This document shows positions 32,890-45,128 of a stretch of 64,000 nucleotides of DNA, in pieces. Under the pieces are notes generated by a model that saw nothing but the letters and a program-made list of their open reading frames with translations, was not told the origin of the DNA and did not search any database. The position numbers and the translations under genes were made by a program. This DNA comes from Neoarius graeffei (lineage: Eukaryota; Chordata; Actinopteri; Siluriformes; Ariidae). The DNA is taken from NCBI RefSeq assembly GCF_027579695.1, contig NC_083582.1, forward strand, positions 1,625,378-1,689,377, written 5' to 3'. How positions within the stretch are numbered: the first letter of the stretch is position 1; every line of letters starts with the position of its first letter.

Positions 32890-34270
32890 CTTCATGGCTG
32901 AGGTTTTATACTCCATGTACAATGATCCTCAAAACATCTTGTATCTGACTTTTTTGAAGTCAGTGCTGGGTGAGGTACAGTTGGCCATCAAGGCTTTTGA
33001 GGGAAAGCAGGTAGATCCTCTTAAACTTCTTGACAGCTTGGTTAGCTTTGTAGGGACAGCCACAGTCCCCGTCCAGAACTACATATCCCATCAACCAACT
33101 TCCGCGATGACCTAAGTCACGGCTGGGCGGGATCACCTACGTCATGTCCTCCATGACTCTATAAGTGATCCGGAAACCTCCAACTTGCTCTCTCTCTGTC
33201 TGTGGACCTCGCGTCATACGGACATATAGAGATACCTCCGCTCATCGGACCGTCCGAAATCACGGCGTCTGCCTTGCAAGAAAGAAGACTCAACGCACTT
33301 TTGTATATACCACTGGCCACGGTAAAGAGTACCTAAGTTGCGTCGTCTCACTCAATTGAGTTACAACCGGTTTATTTGTTTATTATAAGTAACGTTACGA
33401 CTGCAGCCCAAGCAGTTAATTAAAAGTTAGATGCGACCGGATTCCTTCTGACTTAATCGCTGTGCACATTGTTTGATCAGAGACTTTTCCTCACGAACAA
33501 CGAAGTTCGGATCAAGGAATTCTCTGCGCCTCCACCCGAAACCCCGCGAAACTTCGGGACATCTTCGCATTCCTACATAGGAGCAAAATACTGGAAGTAA
33601 GGCTAGCATTTGGGCAAACTAGTCTTAGGAATTAGCTTTATGAAGTAGTATGAATTTAAACTCAGAAACTGTTTAACTGTGCACACCGTAGACACTCAGT
33701 GTTGAGTTGATCATTGTTGTTCTATATTGTTCTCTCAGTTGTTTTAATAGATAGGTTGTTGCATGCTTTTCTCTTTCCTTTCTAACACCCTTAATTTCAT
33801 TATTACACACTTTGACTTCATCAAGATTTCAGAGGATTTGGTAATGTTATAAGTTAGTGAAATTAGCAAGCACGACGAATTCCTTTGTCTCAAGAAACCA
33901 CGAGGTGGTATTCCTTTGTCTCAAGAAACCACGAGGTGATTTCCCTTCCCCCCCAACACCTTAGATAACATTCCAAACTTTACAGCTCTCCCTCATACAC
34001 ACACACACACACGCTCACACACACACACACATATTGCTGCTGACCATATTGAATGTATTCAACTGCTATTACCCATTTAGTATCATTGTTATAATAAATT
34101 CTATTATTCTGTTAAACTGTGCTTGTCTGTTTGCTGCTGTATCCTTGAAGTCACACAATCTCAAAGAATTCCAAATTGCCTTCACCCAAGTGTATATGAA
34201 TACTATTGGCTGTAGTGTCTATGTAATACGGTAAGTAATACATTATTGCTGCATCAGTAGTGATCATAAT
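32890..34270. repeat. Duplicated segment (copy of 42076-43423)
   Basis: Starting at CTTCATGGCTGAGG the sequence is nearly identical to 42076-43423 for its whole length. By eye there are about 15 substitutions, plus one extra 33-bp tandem unit (ATTCCTTTGTCTCAAGAAAC region, about 33886-33945). It contains a piece of a hAT transposase (MAEVLYSMYNDPQNILYLTF) and the left part of an LTR. It is flanked by SINEs on both sides. Confidence 0.95.
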
Positions 34271-34648
34271 CTCATCTCATCTCATTATCTCTAGCCACTT
34301 TATCCTGTTCTACAGGGTCGCAGGTGAGCTGGAGCCTATCCCAGCTGACTACGGGAGAAAGGCGGGGTACACCCTGGACAAGTCGCCAGGTCATCACAGG
34401 GCTGACACAGACACAGACAACCATTCACTCTCACATTCACACCTATGGTCAATTTAGAGTCACCAGTTAACCTAACCTGCATGTCTTTGGACTGTGGGGG
34501 AAACCGGAGCACCCGGAGGAAACCCACGCGGACACGGGGAGAACATGCAAACTCCGCACAGAAAGGCCCTCGCCGGCCACGGGGCTCGAACCCGGACCTT
34601 CTTGCTGTGAGGCGACAGTGCTAACCACTACACCACCGTGCCGCCCCC
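34271..34648 (-). mobile_element. SINE copy 3 (right member of composite)
   Basis: The copy is full length in minus orientation. It shares TAGCCACTTTATCC and CATTCACTCTCACATTCACA with the SINE at 43424, and both are preceded by AGTGATCATAAT. It is followed by TAAATGAAGAT at 34649-34659, matching the sequence left of SINE copy 2. Confidence 0.92.
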
Positions 34649-34977
34649 TAAATGAAGATTACTGGTTCATTATTTTGAAAAAGACAGAGCAGATCTCCCT
34701 GAAAGCATATGACATAGTCAGAAATGTGTCTCTCAATGACTTCTGACATCGCTGATGTGTAAATTTGTCTTTTTGAATCTTTAATAGCTGTTTTTTTCCT
34801 GTTTACCCATTTTTAATTCCTGCTTCTTATCCTGTTTTTTTACTAGAACAGCTCATATGTCACAGAACGCACAAACACACACTCACTCTCTCTCCCTTTA
34901 CACAACTGTTTCACTCCTGTTATGCTGTTTTGCAGACACCACAGTGTGCACAAGGAAAAGTGAAAGGAAAACCACAC

Positions 34978-35163
34978 TGTGGCAGCGGGGGCGTGGTCAA
35001 GCGCCGGTCTGTGACAGGAGGGCGGAGTTGGGGAAGGTAAGTGGCAGAATCGCTTCACCTGAGTGTCATTAACCTGTGTTTTGTGTGTGTTCTCCCCAGT
35101 AAACCGCCCTACTTAAGGAGGGAAAGGGAGAGCGGAAGGGAGCTTCTTCCCCGGCAGAGCCGA

Positions 35164-35196
<33 letters not shown>

Positions 35197-35314
35197 TCTG
35201 CCTGCTTAGTGTAAACATTGTTAGACTGAAAAGTTCAGCAATAAAGCCATCTGAAGAACCTTGATCTCTGTCCTGCCGTCCTCTGTGCTCCACCCACACG
35301 CTATTCGTGCTACA
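34978..35314 (+). mobile_element. Gypsy-family solo LTR, 337 bp
   Basis: It begins TGTGGCAGCGGGGGCGTGGT and ends GTGCTACA, with CACAC on both sides (34973-34977 and 35315-35319). It contains a TACTTAAGG promoter-like motif, a TG microsatellite and AATAAA at about 35240. No internal region is present, so it arose by LTR-LTR recombination. Confidence 0.88.
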
Positions 35315-35351
35315 CACACCATGTTTCAGTGAATTCATTCCCGTGTCATGT

Positions 35352-35472
35352 GATTTCAGGGAAAATGGCCTGATGTTTTTCTAATCACTCTCAGCAGTAA
35401 TTTTCAGTTTCAAGATGAGTTAACACAACACACAAGCAACAAGAGCTCGCACAAAGCTGAACTGTGCCTTTA
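35352..35472 (+). other. Degenerate copy of the exon-like block at 37464
   Basis: It begins with GTCATGTGATTTCAGGG and ends with GCTGAACTGTGCCTTTAG, then AAAAGTAAATCCTTTCT, paralleling 37450-37580. The frame contains a stop, so it is not coding. Confidence 0.4.
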
Positions 35473-36236
35473 GAAAAGTAAATCCTTTCTCTTATTTCTA
35501 CGCTGTGACGGGCACGTTAACATTTTTATGCTTCCTGTACTGTTCATTTCAGTTTATACAGTTTACTGAGTAAATGATAGTGTACTAATACATTAGAAAT
35601 GAATTTATCAGGCTATTTAAGTGAAAGTTGTTCTTTTGTCTTCAGTCAGCTCTTTATGATCGTCAGGTACAGGGCACCGTTTATTAAAACAGTTGAACCT
35701 TTTAATGGGTGCCATTTATTCATCATTTAGCACAATGTCAGGAAGAGAAAGGCACGTGGAAGTGGAAGCAAGTGCAGACTTGTCTTTAAGTAATCTCGTC
35801 AACATCAAACATAAAAGCATCAAATCAACACACGGTCCTGGAGCCTTAATAGTTGTTACTCAAATCTAAATGAACAAAGTAAAAATAGTTCTAAGTTCAG
35901 TAGAAATGAAGCTCTCAGAAGTCTGTGAGGAACAGCAGGTTTTTACTGCAGCACAGTGAACACGAGAGTTCAGCTCAGGCTGATAGCCATCTTTTATTTT
36001 CTCTCACACTGCGCTACACGATCTTATTCTAGGAATTCACCGGACACGTTTTTCTGAACCATGCACCTCCTTTAACTGACCCTGTGTTTTTCCACCATTA
36101 TAACTGGTTCTACCTCTTTCTTTTTTGCTCTCAGGGCCTCATGTTTTCTTTCCGTTATTTCTGCTCTCATCACTGTTATTTCCTCATTACCCAGGCCAGC
36201 AAGAGGCCAAGTGTTTTCTACCAGTATCATTATTCC

Positions 36237-36480
36237 TCAGTCAAGTCAAGGCAGTTTATTTATTTCGCACCTTTAAGAGTAGACATTGCTGCAAAGCAGC
36301 TTTACAGAAAATAAAGATTTTAAACATGAATTAATAAATTTATCCCTGATGGTGAAGCCTGAGGTGACGGTGAGGAAAAACTCCCTCAGACAACATGAGG
36401 AAGAAACCTTGAGAGGAACCAGACTCTAAAGGGAACCCATCCCCATCTGGGTGATAAGAGACAGCATGATTATAAATCAC
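36237..36480. repeat. Teleost dispersed repeat
   Basis: GCAAAGCAGCTTTACAGAAA, CCTTGAGAGGAACCAGACTC and GGGAACCCATCCCCATCTGG occur in the usual order of a widespread fish repeat. Ends are not clear. The rest of 35320-37033 has no gene I can support. Confidence 0.55.
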
Positions 36481-37033
36481 TCACTTCTCTAACTGTGTCC
36501 TACAGAGTCGCAAAGTACAACTGCGTAACCAGGAAATTCATTATAGTTTAACAGGAAGTCTGTTTTGTTGAAGTTATAAACTGTTCACTGATGGAGACTT
36601 GAGTGTAAAACTGTTCATGACGACTGCAGTCCTAAAGTTATCATGGGGATTGGAGTCCCAAACCATCGGAGCAGAACTGTTTGCATTAAGTGTCCAGAGC
36701 CATCTTGTGAGTTCCCTATTTTCAGGCCCAGAACTTTTATTTTAACTATTGTAACGATCTCTACATTTTTACTCCTCCTTTTCACAGGCCCCTGCACCTC
36801 CTTTACCTGTTTCTAAACGCTCTTATAATTCTTATACTAAGAAGAAATACATGATTGTCCCTCTATGAGGATCACTCAGGGGTAGATGTTTTTTTTAGAA
36901 TTTTCCTCCACAGTTTCATTCCAGTGTGAACATCTGCAGCGACATCTGCTTGCTGCCATGTTTTCAAGGTCACAAAGTCCAATACTGCTATAGTTAGGAA
37001 GCTTAGACTTTGAACATTATATTACATTACAGG

Positions 37034-37411
37034 GGGCGGCACGGTGGTGTAGTGGTTAGCGCTGTCGCCTCACAGCAAGAAGGTCCGGGTTCGAGCCCCG
37101 TGGCCGGCGAGGGCCTTTCTGTGTGGAGTTTGCATGTTCTCCCCGTGTCCGCGTGGGTTTCCTCCGGGTGCTCCGGTTTCCCCCACAGTCCAAAGACATG
37201 CAGGTTAGGTTAATTGGTGACTCTAAATTGACCGTAGGTGTGAATGTGAGTGTGAATGGTTGTCTGTGTCTATGTGTCAGCCCTGTGATGACCTGGTGAC
37301 TTGTCCAGGGTGAACCCCGCCTTTCGCCCGTAGTCAGCTGGGATAGGCTCCAGCTCACCTGCGACCCTGTAGAACAGGATAAAGCAGCTACAGATGATGA
37401 GATGAGATGAG
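37034..37411 (+). mobile_element. SINE copy 4
   Basis: The copy is full length from GGCGGCACGG to the ATGAGATGAGATGAG tail. A 13-bp duplication ATTACATTACAGG flanks it at 37021-37033 and 37412-37424, the longest recovered for this family here. Confidence 0.93.
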
Positions 37412-37463
37412 ATTACATTACAGGCATTTCACAGATGCTCTAAACAGTGTCATGTGATTTCAG

Positions 37464-37567
37464 GGAAATCTCTTCTTCAAAGACCCAGGAATGCAGCACA
37501 CCTGCGTTTCATTTGGAGGAAGCGCTTCAAGCAGCAGAGAGCAGAAATCTGAACTGCCTTTAGACAG
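37464..37567 (+). other. Candidate coding exon of an unidentified gene
   Basis: The 104-nt block is bounded by GATTTCAG and CAG|GTAAAT and is fully open: GNLFFKDPGMQHTCVSFGGS, then ASSSREQKSELPLDR. A decayed tandem relative lies 2.1 kb upstream. It could be an N-terminal exon of the GVIN-like gene further right, as such genes have small upstream exons, but this is a guess. 37600-39858 shows nothing else recognisable. Confidence 0.3.
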
Positions 37568-40382
37568 GTAAATCCTTCATACTTCTGATAAACTCTAACA
37601 CATCCATTTATTATGTACGTGTATCAGAGGGGGACAGTAACGAAGTACATTTACTGGTTAGCATGTAAACATGGAGTTACGCTAACAGGAATAATGTGAA
37701 CTTATCTGATGTGCTTTCAGAAATATGTTTTAGCATAATCTTGCCAAATAAACAGAATGTAAAAATCTTTATTTTCTAGTAGCATTAGCTACCCAATATG
37801 ATTTCGAGTTTGAAAGGCGTTTGCTAGCATGTCAGGTGGAGCTTCACTGACCAGCTAGCTTAACATTAAGCCACCATGATTCCACAGGCAGATTCATATG
37901 TGCATGAATACATACACTTGTGTATGTGCGAGACCTGTGAGATGGACAGTATTGTACTAGTCAGTCACAAATTGTTGGTGTTTTTTGTTTTGATGTCAGA
38001 TGATGGTCTTGCACTTTTTTTGTCTTGCTTAAAGCAGTGTTGCTGTTGGGCCGTTATTAAGCTCGAGGTGTGGATCTGGGTTTTAATCTGGTTGGATTGT
38101 CACTTATTTTCTGAGGAAGCTGCATTTCCAGCTGTTCCACTGTCTTCCTGATTAACACACACATGCATGTGTGCACACGGCCAGAGCCGGGTCAGAACAC
38201 TGCCATGCTGCTTTGTGGGGGACGGGAGGAGTGTGACAAGTAAAAAAAAAAAAAGACAACGGCTCTTTTTCAGTTCGGTTGTGTTTCATGTTGTAACGTT
38301 CTACCAGGCGTTTTATTCTACAGGTTCTACAAGTTAGTCAGTAAATCCAGTCGGTTGTTTCAGAGGCGTTAGGGTTTTGTAAGCGTTGTGGCAATAATAC
38401 AACGATGCACTGACAGAAAATGTATTTTTAATACTTAAGTATTTTTAAAAGCAAATACTTCAGTACTTTAAAGTAAAAATTTGACTGGACAACTTTCACT
38501 TGTATCAGAGTAACATTTGACCAGCGGGATCTGCACTCTGACTTCAGTAAAGCTGGGTTCTTTGTTCACCTCTGACGTGTATATGCATTATTTGTGTGCC
38601 TAAAGAACTGCTGCAGGAAAAAGTTGTTCATCCCGAATATTGATTTGTTTTAATTTTTAGTGTTAACTGAATGTTAAATAAGTATTTTTTATATTCAGGA
38701 TCATTTAATTTCACTAATATTCAAAAAAGTATTTATATTACAGAATTTAAATGTTTGTACAGTGCGTGTGTCAGAGAGAGATCTATATAAATATCATAGA
38801 ATGTAAGAGATATACCTCAGTGTTATTAGGGGTCAATAATCTCAGTACTGCATCTTAAATATTCTAATTAATTAATCAGTGTCATTTATTTTAAAAATTG
38901 AAATGATAAATGCAATATAAAACAGTAATGGACAAACTGGCAATAAATAACTAGAGAGAGATGGACCTGGAATACTGACTCATCTGAACACAATGGACAT
39001 TTATGTTGGTGTTGCTCAGCGTGCCTGCTCTCTTCCACTGCATCCATTTCAAAGGTAAAGTCTTCTGTCATGTCATGGGCAAGAGACGGATGTCAGTCTG
39101 GTGGTGGTAAATGTCACTGCAGAAGAGTTTATTAAAAGCCATGCAGGCAAACGATCCAAATCTGCAGGAAAAATCATGAACAGTAAGGTTAAGGGTTTTT
39201 ATTTGTCATGTAGCCTCCCACTCAACTCTAATGTGTTACAGAATTGTTATGGCCTACACCTGATAACCCCTTAAGCATGGGAGGCAAATTGGAGGGAGTC
39301 TACTAAAAATATAAAATTTGGGACATATCTACTTTAACTAGAGCATATGACCCTGACTTGGATGCCGAGAGGCCTAGTTAGCTGATTTTATAGCTATACC
39401 GTCACTGTTAGCTTACAGCCTCCCATGCATACCTTTCAACACACCATAGCCCAACCCGAACCACATTTATTGCACATAAAACACTGCAACTGCAGATCTA
39501 CATTGCAACAACATGAAATGCTTAACACACAAACAGGCATCACCCCTTTAAAATGTCCTGGTGGCCCTTGAAATCAATAAAATAAAATAATACCCGGGGT
39601 TTTGTAAAACTCAGTGATGGTACCATGTCGTTGGTGCGCATGTTGGAGCTCATTTGAATCCTCATGAAAAGTATTTTCTTAGTATTCACTGATCCTTGGA
39701 AATTCAGAAATAGTTAGCAGCAGTTTTCCTCAAACTCTCTGTTCAGTGAAGACAGGTGAGATGAGATGGAGGAACCAGTCCAGAAGACAGGTCCATGTGC
39801 AACAGTAGGTTCCCTAGAGGCAGTGCGAAGTCCCGAGCGCCCTCTACAGCAGCAGCAGCAGCGTTGCCAACTTGGCGACTTTCACGCTAAATCTGGCAAC
39901 TTTACAAATCCTCTTGGTGACTTTTTTTGTCAAAAGTGACTAGCGACAAATCTAGTGACTTTTACTGGTGTTACTGGAGACTTTTCTGGTGTTTTGGAGA
40001 CTCTGACGTGAACGCACGTACATTTCTGCAGGTTCTGTCCTCAACGAGCAGCAGGTGGTGCCGTGAGCCCCTCCGCCCTCCCACAGCACTCACAGGCAGA
40101 CAGTGTCACAGCGGCCTCGCGCAGCCCCAGCTGCAGTCAGAGTGGAGAGGAGTGGTGGGGGCGGGGCACTCCTCTCCACTCCACACTTCTAATGAATCGC
40201 GCATCATGTGCAAAGCCGCCGCTGTTCCCGCCCTGGCTTAGAGAGCGGGATGTAAATGTTTCTTCACTGTCACACTAAAATAAATCACTGCATTTTACTC
40301 ACACAGCCTCAGTCACTTACTCACCTCGTCCACTGTGTGTGCGCCTCTGACATCAGCTAAACATCTGGCTAGCTAGCTCATC

Positions 40383-42234
40383 ATGTCTCAGTCCAAACTG
40401 TATACTCAAATACAGAAAGCAGTGGGAATCAAACCCTGAATTCAAAGGCTGGTTGAAAGTTTATTGGGGATGATACGTGGGCATACTGCCTGAATTGTAA
40501 GGCTGATTTCTACGCCAAACTTTGTGTCATTTAAAAAAAAAAGGCAACTCAAAAAGATACTCAAAAGGCAAAGCCTTATAACAGTTCCACCCAAAGCAAG
40601 CTGCCATTAATGTGTAAAAAAAAAAATTGACTCTGCAAAAAAGGCTGAAGCCACCATGGCATTAGCTCTTGCTGAACACTGTTCCCTGCTGGCATGTGAT
40701 CACATTAGGGAAGCATGTAAAGCTGCTTTCTCAGACTCCACTGCTGCTACTCACTTCAAAATGCACAGGACAAAGTGCACGGAAATGATTAATGGTGTTC
40801 TAGCATCATACTTTCTAAAAAAGTCGGTTGCAGATGTGGGTGACCAGCATTTCAGCCTCCTCCTCAATGAGTCCATGGATGTAAGCGTTTCTAAGTACTT
40901 GGGGGTTGTGATAAGGTTCTTCATGCCCCTTTTCCACCAAATCAGTTCCAGGGATGGTTCAGGGCCAGTGCTTAGTTTGGAACCGGGTTTTCTGTTTCCA
41001 CGGACAAAGAACTGGCTCTGGGGCCAGAAAAAACGGTTCCTGGCTAGCACCAGCTCTTTGCTGGGCCAGAGGAAAGAACCGCTTATGTCAGCAGGGAGGC
41101 GGAGTTGTTAAGACCAACAACAATAGCAAGACCACGAAAGGTTGCCATTTTTAAGCGACAAGATATCATGGATGCAGTAAAGCAGCAGTGGTCTGTGGAG
41201 GAGACAACCTGTCTCCTAGTGATATGGTCCACTCAAAACCTGTCGATCAACACAAACATATTGGATCTGCCGTTTTCTGATCCCAATGAAGCACCGTAAA
41301 GCCAGAAGCAGCAGCTGTACAAACGCGAAGTCATCCGTTGTTGTTGCTGCTTCTTCTTCTCCGTGTCATTGTTGCTTTGATGTTCGCGCCAAGGTTTATG
41401 CAAATTCAGTGATGTAACTGACGTATACAATGACGTAATGACGTGGATCCCCTTAGCACCCCGAGCTATGGAAAAGCAAACTGGTTCTCAGCTGGCTCAC
41501 AAGTTGAACGAGTTGTGAACCAGCACCAGCCCTGGAACTGATTTGGTGGAAAAGGGGTATCAGTGACAAACACACAATTGTCTCAACATGTCTGGGGCTA
41601 GTTGAGTTGGAGGGAGGAGATGCCAGATTTATAACCTGAGCTGTTGTGGCTTTCCTGGAGAAGTGTTGTCTTAAAGAGAAACTCCTGGGGATGGGGACTG
41701 ACAATGCCTCAGTTATGATGGGGATTAACAATGGGGTTCATAAAGTGCTAAAGGAATAGTATGGCCTTAAAGATCTGGTTCTTATTCGCTGTGTATGTCA
41801 CTCTCTGCAGCTTGCTGTGAGCCATCCTTCCAATGACTCCATCCCCCGTAGTGTGGAGTACTTGGTACGGGAGACTTATAACTGGTTTTCAGTGTCTCCA
41901 AAGCGCAGGGAGGGCTACAAAGCACTATGAGACCATCAACTGTGGGGAGAAACCCTTACAAATAACCAAGGTGTGTGCTACATGTTGGATCTCCATTGAA
42001 CCAGCGGTTTCACGCATTTGACCAGTGGGAGGCGCGTAAACTGCATTTCGCAGTCACCAAGTCCAGTGAACACTGCTTCATGGCTGAGGTTTTATACTCC
42101 ATGTACAATGATCCTCAAAACATCTTGTATCTGACTTTTTTGAAGTCAGTGCTGGGTGAGGTACAGTTGGCCATCAAGGCTTTTGAGGGAAAGCAGGTAG
42201 ATCCTCTTAAACTTCTTGACAGCTTGGTTAGCTT
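40383..42234 (+). pseudogene. hAT transposase (DUF4371/ZBED5-like type)
   Basis: The N-terminus reads MSQSKLYTQIQKAV and YCLNCKADF (finger). After frameshifts comes ALALAEHCSLLACDHIREAC, then FSLLLNESMDVSVSKYLGVV. After the MITE come STCLGLVELEGGDARF, GTDNASVMMGINNGVHKVL, IRCVCHSLQLAVSH and YSMYNDPQNILYLTFLKSVL. These are the catalytic-domain blocks (ESMD, GTDNAS, CHSLQLA) of transposases related to ZBED5/SCAND3-type proteins. Several stops show it is dead. Confidence 0.72.
40926..41557. mobile_element. MITE with CCCCTTTTCCACCAAATCAG ends
   Basis: The left end CCCCTTTTCCACCAAATCAG and the right end CTGATTTGGTGGAAAAGGGG are exact complements and extend by TTCCAGGG. The interior is non-coding. 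It splits the hAT transposase between IRFF and DKHTIV. Flanking duplication is unclear. Confidence 0.85.
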
Positions 42235-43423
42235 TGTAGGGACAGCCACAGTCCCCGTCCAGAACTACATATCCCATCAACCAACTTCCGCGATGACCTA
42301 CGTCACGGCTGGGCGGGATCACCTACGTCATGTCCTCCATGACTCTATAAGTGATCCGGAAACCTCCAACTTGCTCTCTCTCTGTCTGTGGACCTCGCAT
42401 CATACGGACATATAGAGATACCTCCGCTCATCGGACCGTCCGAAATCACAGCGTCTGCCTTGCAAGAAAGAAGACTCAACGCACTTTTGTATATACCACT
42501 GGCCACGGTAAAGAGTACCTAAGTTGCGTTGTCTCACTCAATTGAGTTACAACCGGTTTATTTGTTTATTATAAGTAACGTTACGACTGCAGCCCAAGCA
42601 GTTAATTAAAAGTTAGAAGCGACCGGATTCCTTCTGACTTAATCGCTGTGCACATTGTTTGATCAGAGACTTTTCCTCACAAACAACGAAGTTCAGATCA
42701 AGGAATTCTCTGCGCCTCCACCCAAAACCCCGCGAAACTTCGGGACATCTTCGCATTCCTACATAGGAGCAAAATACTGGAAGTAAGGCTAGCATTTGGG
42801 CAAACTAGTCTTAGGAATTAGCTTTATGAAGTAGTATGAATTTAAACTCAGAAACTGTTTAATTGTGCACACCGTAGACACTCAGTGTTGAGTTGATCAT
42901 TGTTGTTCTATATTGTTCTCTCAGTTGTTTTAATAGATAGGTTGTTGCATGCTTTTCTCTTTCCTTTCTAACACCCTTAATTTCATTATTACACACTTTG
43001 ACTTCATCAAGATTTCAGAGGATTTGGTAATGTTATAAGTTAGTGAAATTAGCAAGCACGACGAATTCCTTTGCCTCAAGAAACCACGAGGTGGTATTCC
43101 TTCCCCCCCAACACCTTAGATAACATTCCAAACTTTACAGCTCTCCCTCATACACACACACACACACGCTCACACACACACACATATTGCTGCTGACCAT
43201 ATTGAATGTATTCAACTGCTATTACCTATTAAGTATCATTGTTATAATAAATTCTATTATTCTGTTAAACTGTGCTTGTCTGTTTGCTGCTGTATCCTTG
43301 AAGTCACACAATCTCAAAGAATTCCAAATTGCCTTCACCCAAGTGTATATGAATACTATTGGCTGTAGTGTCTATGTAATACGGTAAGTAATACATTATT
43401 GCTGCATCAGTAGTGATCATAAT
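42076..43423. repeat. Source copy of the duplicated 1.35-kb segment
   Basis: Here the segment is in its original context: the left part continues the hAT transposase reading and the right part is the LTR region up to the SINE. It is the likely source of 32890-34270. Confidence 0.9.
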
Positions 43424-43801
43424 CTCATCTCATCTCATTATCTCTAGCCACTTTATCCTGTTCTACAGGGTCGCAGGCGAGCTGGAGCCTATCCCAGCTG
43501 ACTACGGGCGAAAGGCGGGGTTCACCCTGGACAAGTCACCAGGTCATCACAGGGCTGACACATAGACACAGACAACCATTCACTCTCACATTCACACCTA
43601 CGCTCAATTTAGAGTCACCAGTTAACCTAACCTGCATGTCTTTGGACTGTGGGGGAAACCGGAGCACCCGGAGGAAACCCACGCGGACACTGGGAGAACA
43701 TGCAAACTCCACACAGAAAGGCCCTCGCTGGCCACGGGGCTCGAACCCAGACCTTCTTGTTGTGAGGCGACAGCGCTAACCACTACACCACCGTGCCGCC
43801 C
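43424..43801 (-). mobile_element. SINE copy 5
   Basis: The copy is full length in minus orientation, with a 12-bp duplication AGTGATCATAAT at 43412-43423 and 43802-43813. It shares the ACTT and CACTCTC variants with copy 3. Confidence 0.93.
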
Positions 43802-43880
43802 AGTGATCATAATAATTTGGAATATACCATAATTTAGCTGTTTGGTAATTTATTATTAAACACCAAAATTAATGGTATTA

Positions 43881-43950
43881 TTAATGAGACTGATTTAATG
43901 AGACTGATTTAATGAGACTGATTTAATGAGACTGATTTAATGAGACTGAT
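43881..43950. repeat. 14-bp tandem repeat, five perfect units
   Basis: TTAATGAGACTGAT is repeated five times without change, about 30 bp before the primer-site-like sequence of the LTR element. Confidence 0.95.
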
Positions 43951-44278
43951 CACTTAAGACCAATTGCACCCACATATTTATTGGTGCCCCATGGGAGGAG
44001 ATTGGTTTGTTGACTTCTTGAATATTGTTGCAGCAACAGATAAACTATCAGTTTGATTAAGCCACTGCCAAGGTATATCCCCAGGTGTGTTAAACGGTTA
44101 ACAATAGCGCGATAACCATATCACAAAATACTAATAACCTTTTGATAACTTAGGATAAGAGATAGCATTTCCAAACAAAAACAAACTTTATTAATTGATT
44201 GATTAATTATGTAGTTAATATTAATTAATAATTAATAAATTAACTCTAATTAATTACCTAATATCCAACCTAAGTAAA

Positions 44279-44812
44279 ATGGCATCCCCTCGTGTCTCAG
44301 ACACTGAAGACAACGCTCAAGATGTGTCTCTCTTTGATGTCATCGCAGACCTCATTCACTGCTCTGCCTCCGAAAAAGCAAACATTAGGAACATGAGTAA
44401 GGGTGAATGCCAAAATAACATAGATAACTCAATAAAACATATGAGAGATCCAAAAAGAACAACTATTAGTGCCCAAGAGGCACTAGGTAGGCTATTCCTG
44501 TTACACCTCCAAGATACTGATTTAGAAATCAGATACCTCCGTGGAGAGGTTGACAGGCTGACCACCAGCAATGCCGAGCTGGCAGCCAATAACGATGATT
44601 TATATAGGGAGCGTGGGCTCTTGAAAAACTCCCTTGATGACTGCGTCAAAAGGCTAGAGAAAGCCGAAAAGGCTGCCAAGGAGCAAACCCCCCAAGAAGG
44701 GTGCAAGGGGCGTGAAAGACCCCCAGCAATGCACCAAAGCTCAGAGCGGGAAGAGGCATCCGAACCGGACACCGTGGATTACCTGGTCGTGGACCAGACA
44801 CCCTGCCAAACT
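44279..44812 (+). pseudogene. Gag-like ORF of LTR retroelement, truncated
   Basis: The ATG in AAAATGGCATCC starts MASPRVSDTEDNAQDVSLFD. Then come a helical domain and a heptad-rich coiled coil (EIRYLRGEVDRLTTSNAELA to DDCVKRLEKAEKAAK) and a charged tail. The frame is open for 178 codons until a hAT element begins. The position after a leader with a primer-site-like sequence supports Gag. No zinc knuckle is left. Which LTR family it belongs to is uncertain. Confidence 0.45.
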
Positions 44813-45128
44813 CAGGGTTCCTACACATTTTCAAATTTAAAATTCCAGACTTTTTCCATACTCAAATTCTCAGGTTTGGAGACTTCAGCGAACAAACTAC
44901 TCATATATTTAAAAGAATTACTTGAAAATCAAACAGGTCCTCACATTATGACATACCACCAAAATGCATACCATATTTAGCTTGGCCTAAAATTTGTATC
45001 AGTGCCCTGTTTTTGTCATAAATATATATACACATTACACAAAATACAGGATGCCACTCTGACGCACACGTATCTGATGCACACTTCAAGACATTAAAAC
45101 ACAGGTGTGTGAAGATGTCAAGCACATA

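Larger units (their letters stand above)
39859..42234 (+). mobile_element. hAT transposon, decayed and interrupted
   Basis: The left end CAGCGTTGCCAACTTGGCGA is a known type of hAT terminus. A transposase frame follows from about 40383 on the plus strand. The element is cut by a MITE (40926-41557) and by an LTR retroelement starting at 42235. The 3' end was not found. Confidence 0.7.
42235..44812 (+). mobile_element. LTR retroelement, 5' part (LTR, leader, Gag)
   Basis: The hAT reading ends at TGTAGGGACAGCC, a plausible LTR start. The following 1.2 kb has a TATAAG box (42346), a CT-rich start region and AATAAA (about 43247). A primer-site-like TGGTGCCCCATGGGAGG lies at 43983. A Gag-like ORF begins at 44279. 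A SINE lies within the leader and a hAT element cuts Gag at 44813. The LTR's 3' edge and the element's family remain open. Confidence 0.5.

Noticed and set aside
44356..44772. Minus-strand ORF of 138 codons
   Set aside because: It lies opposite the Gag-like frame, shows no family features, and depends on the base composition of the coiled-coil region.
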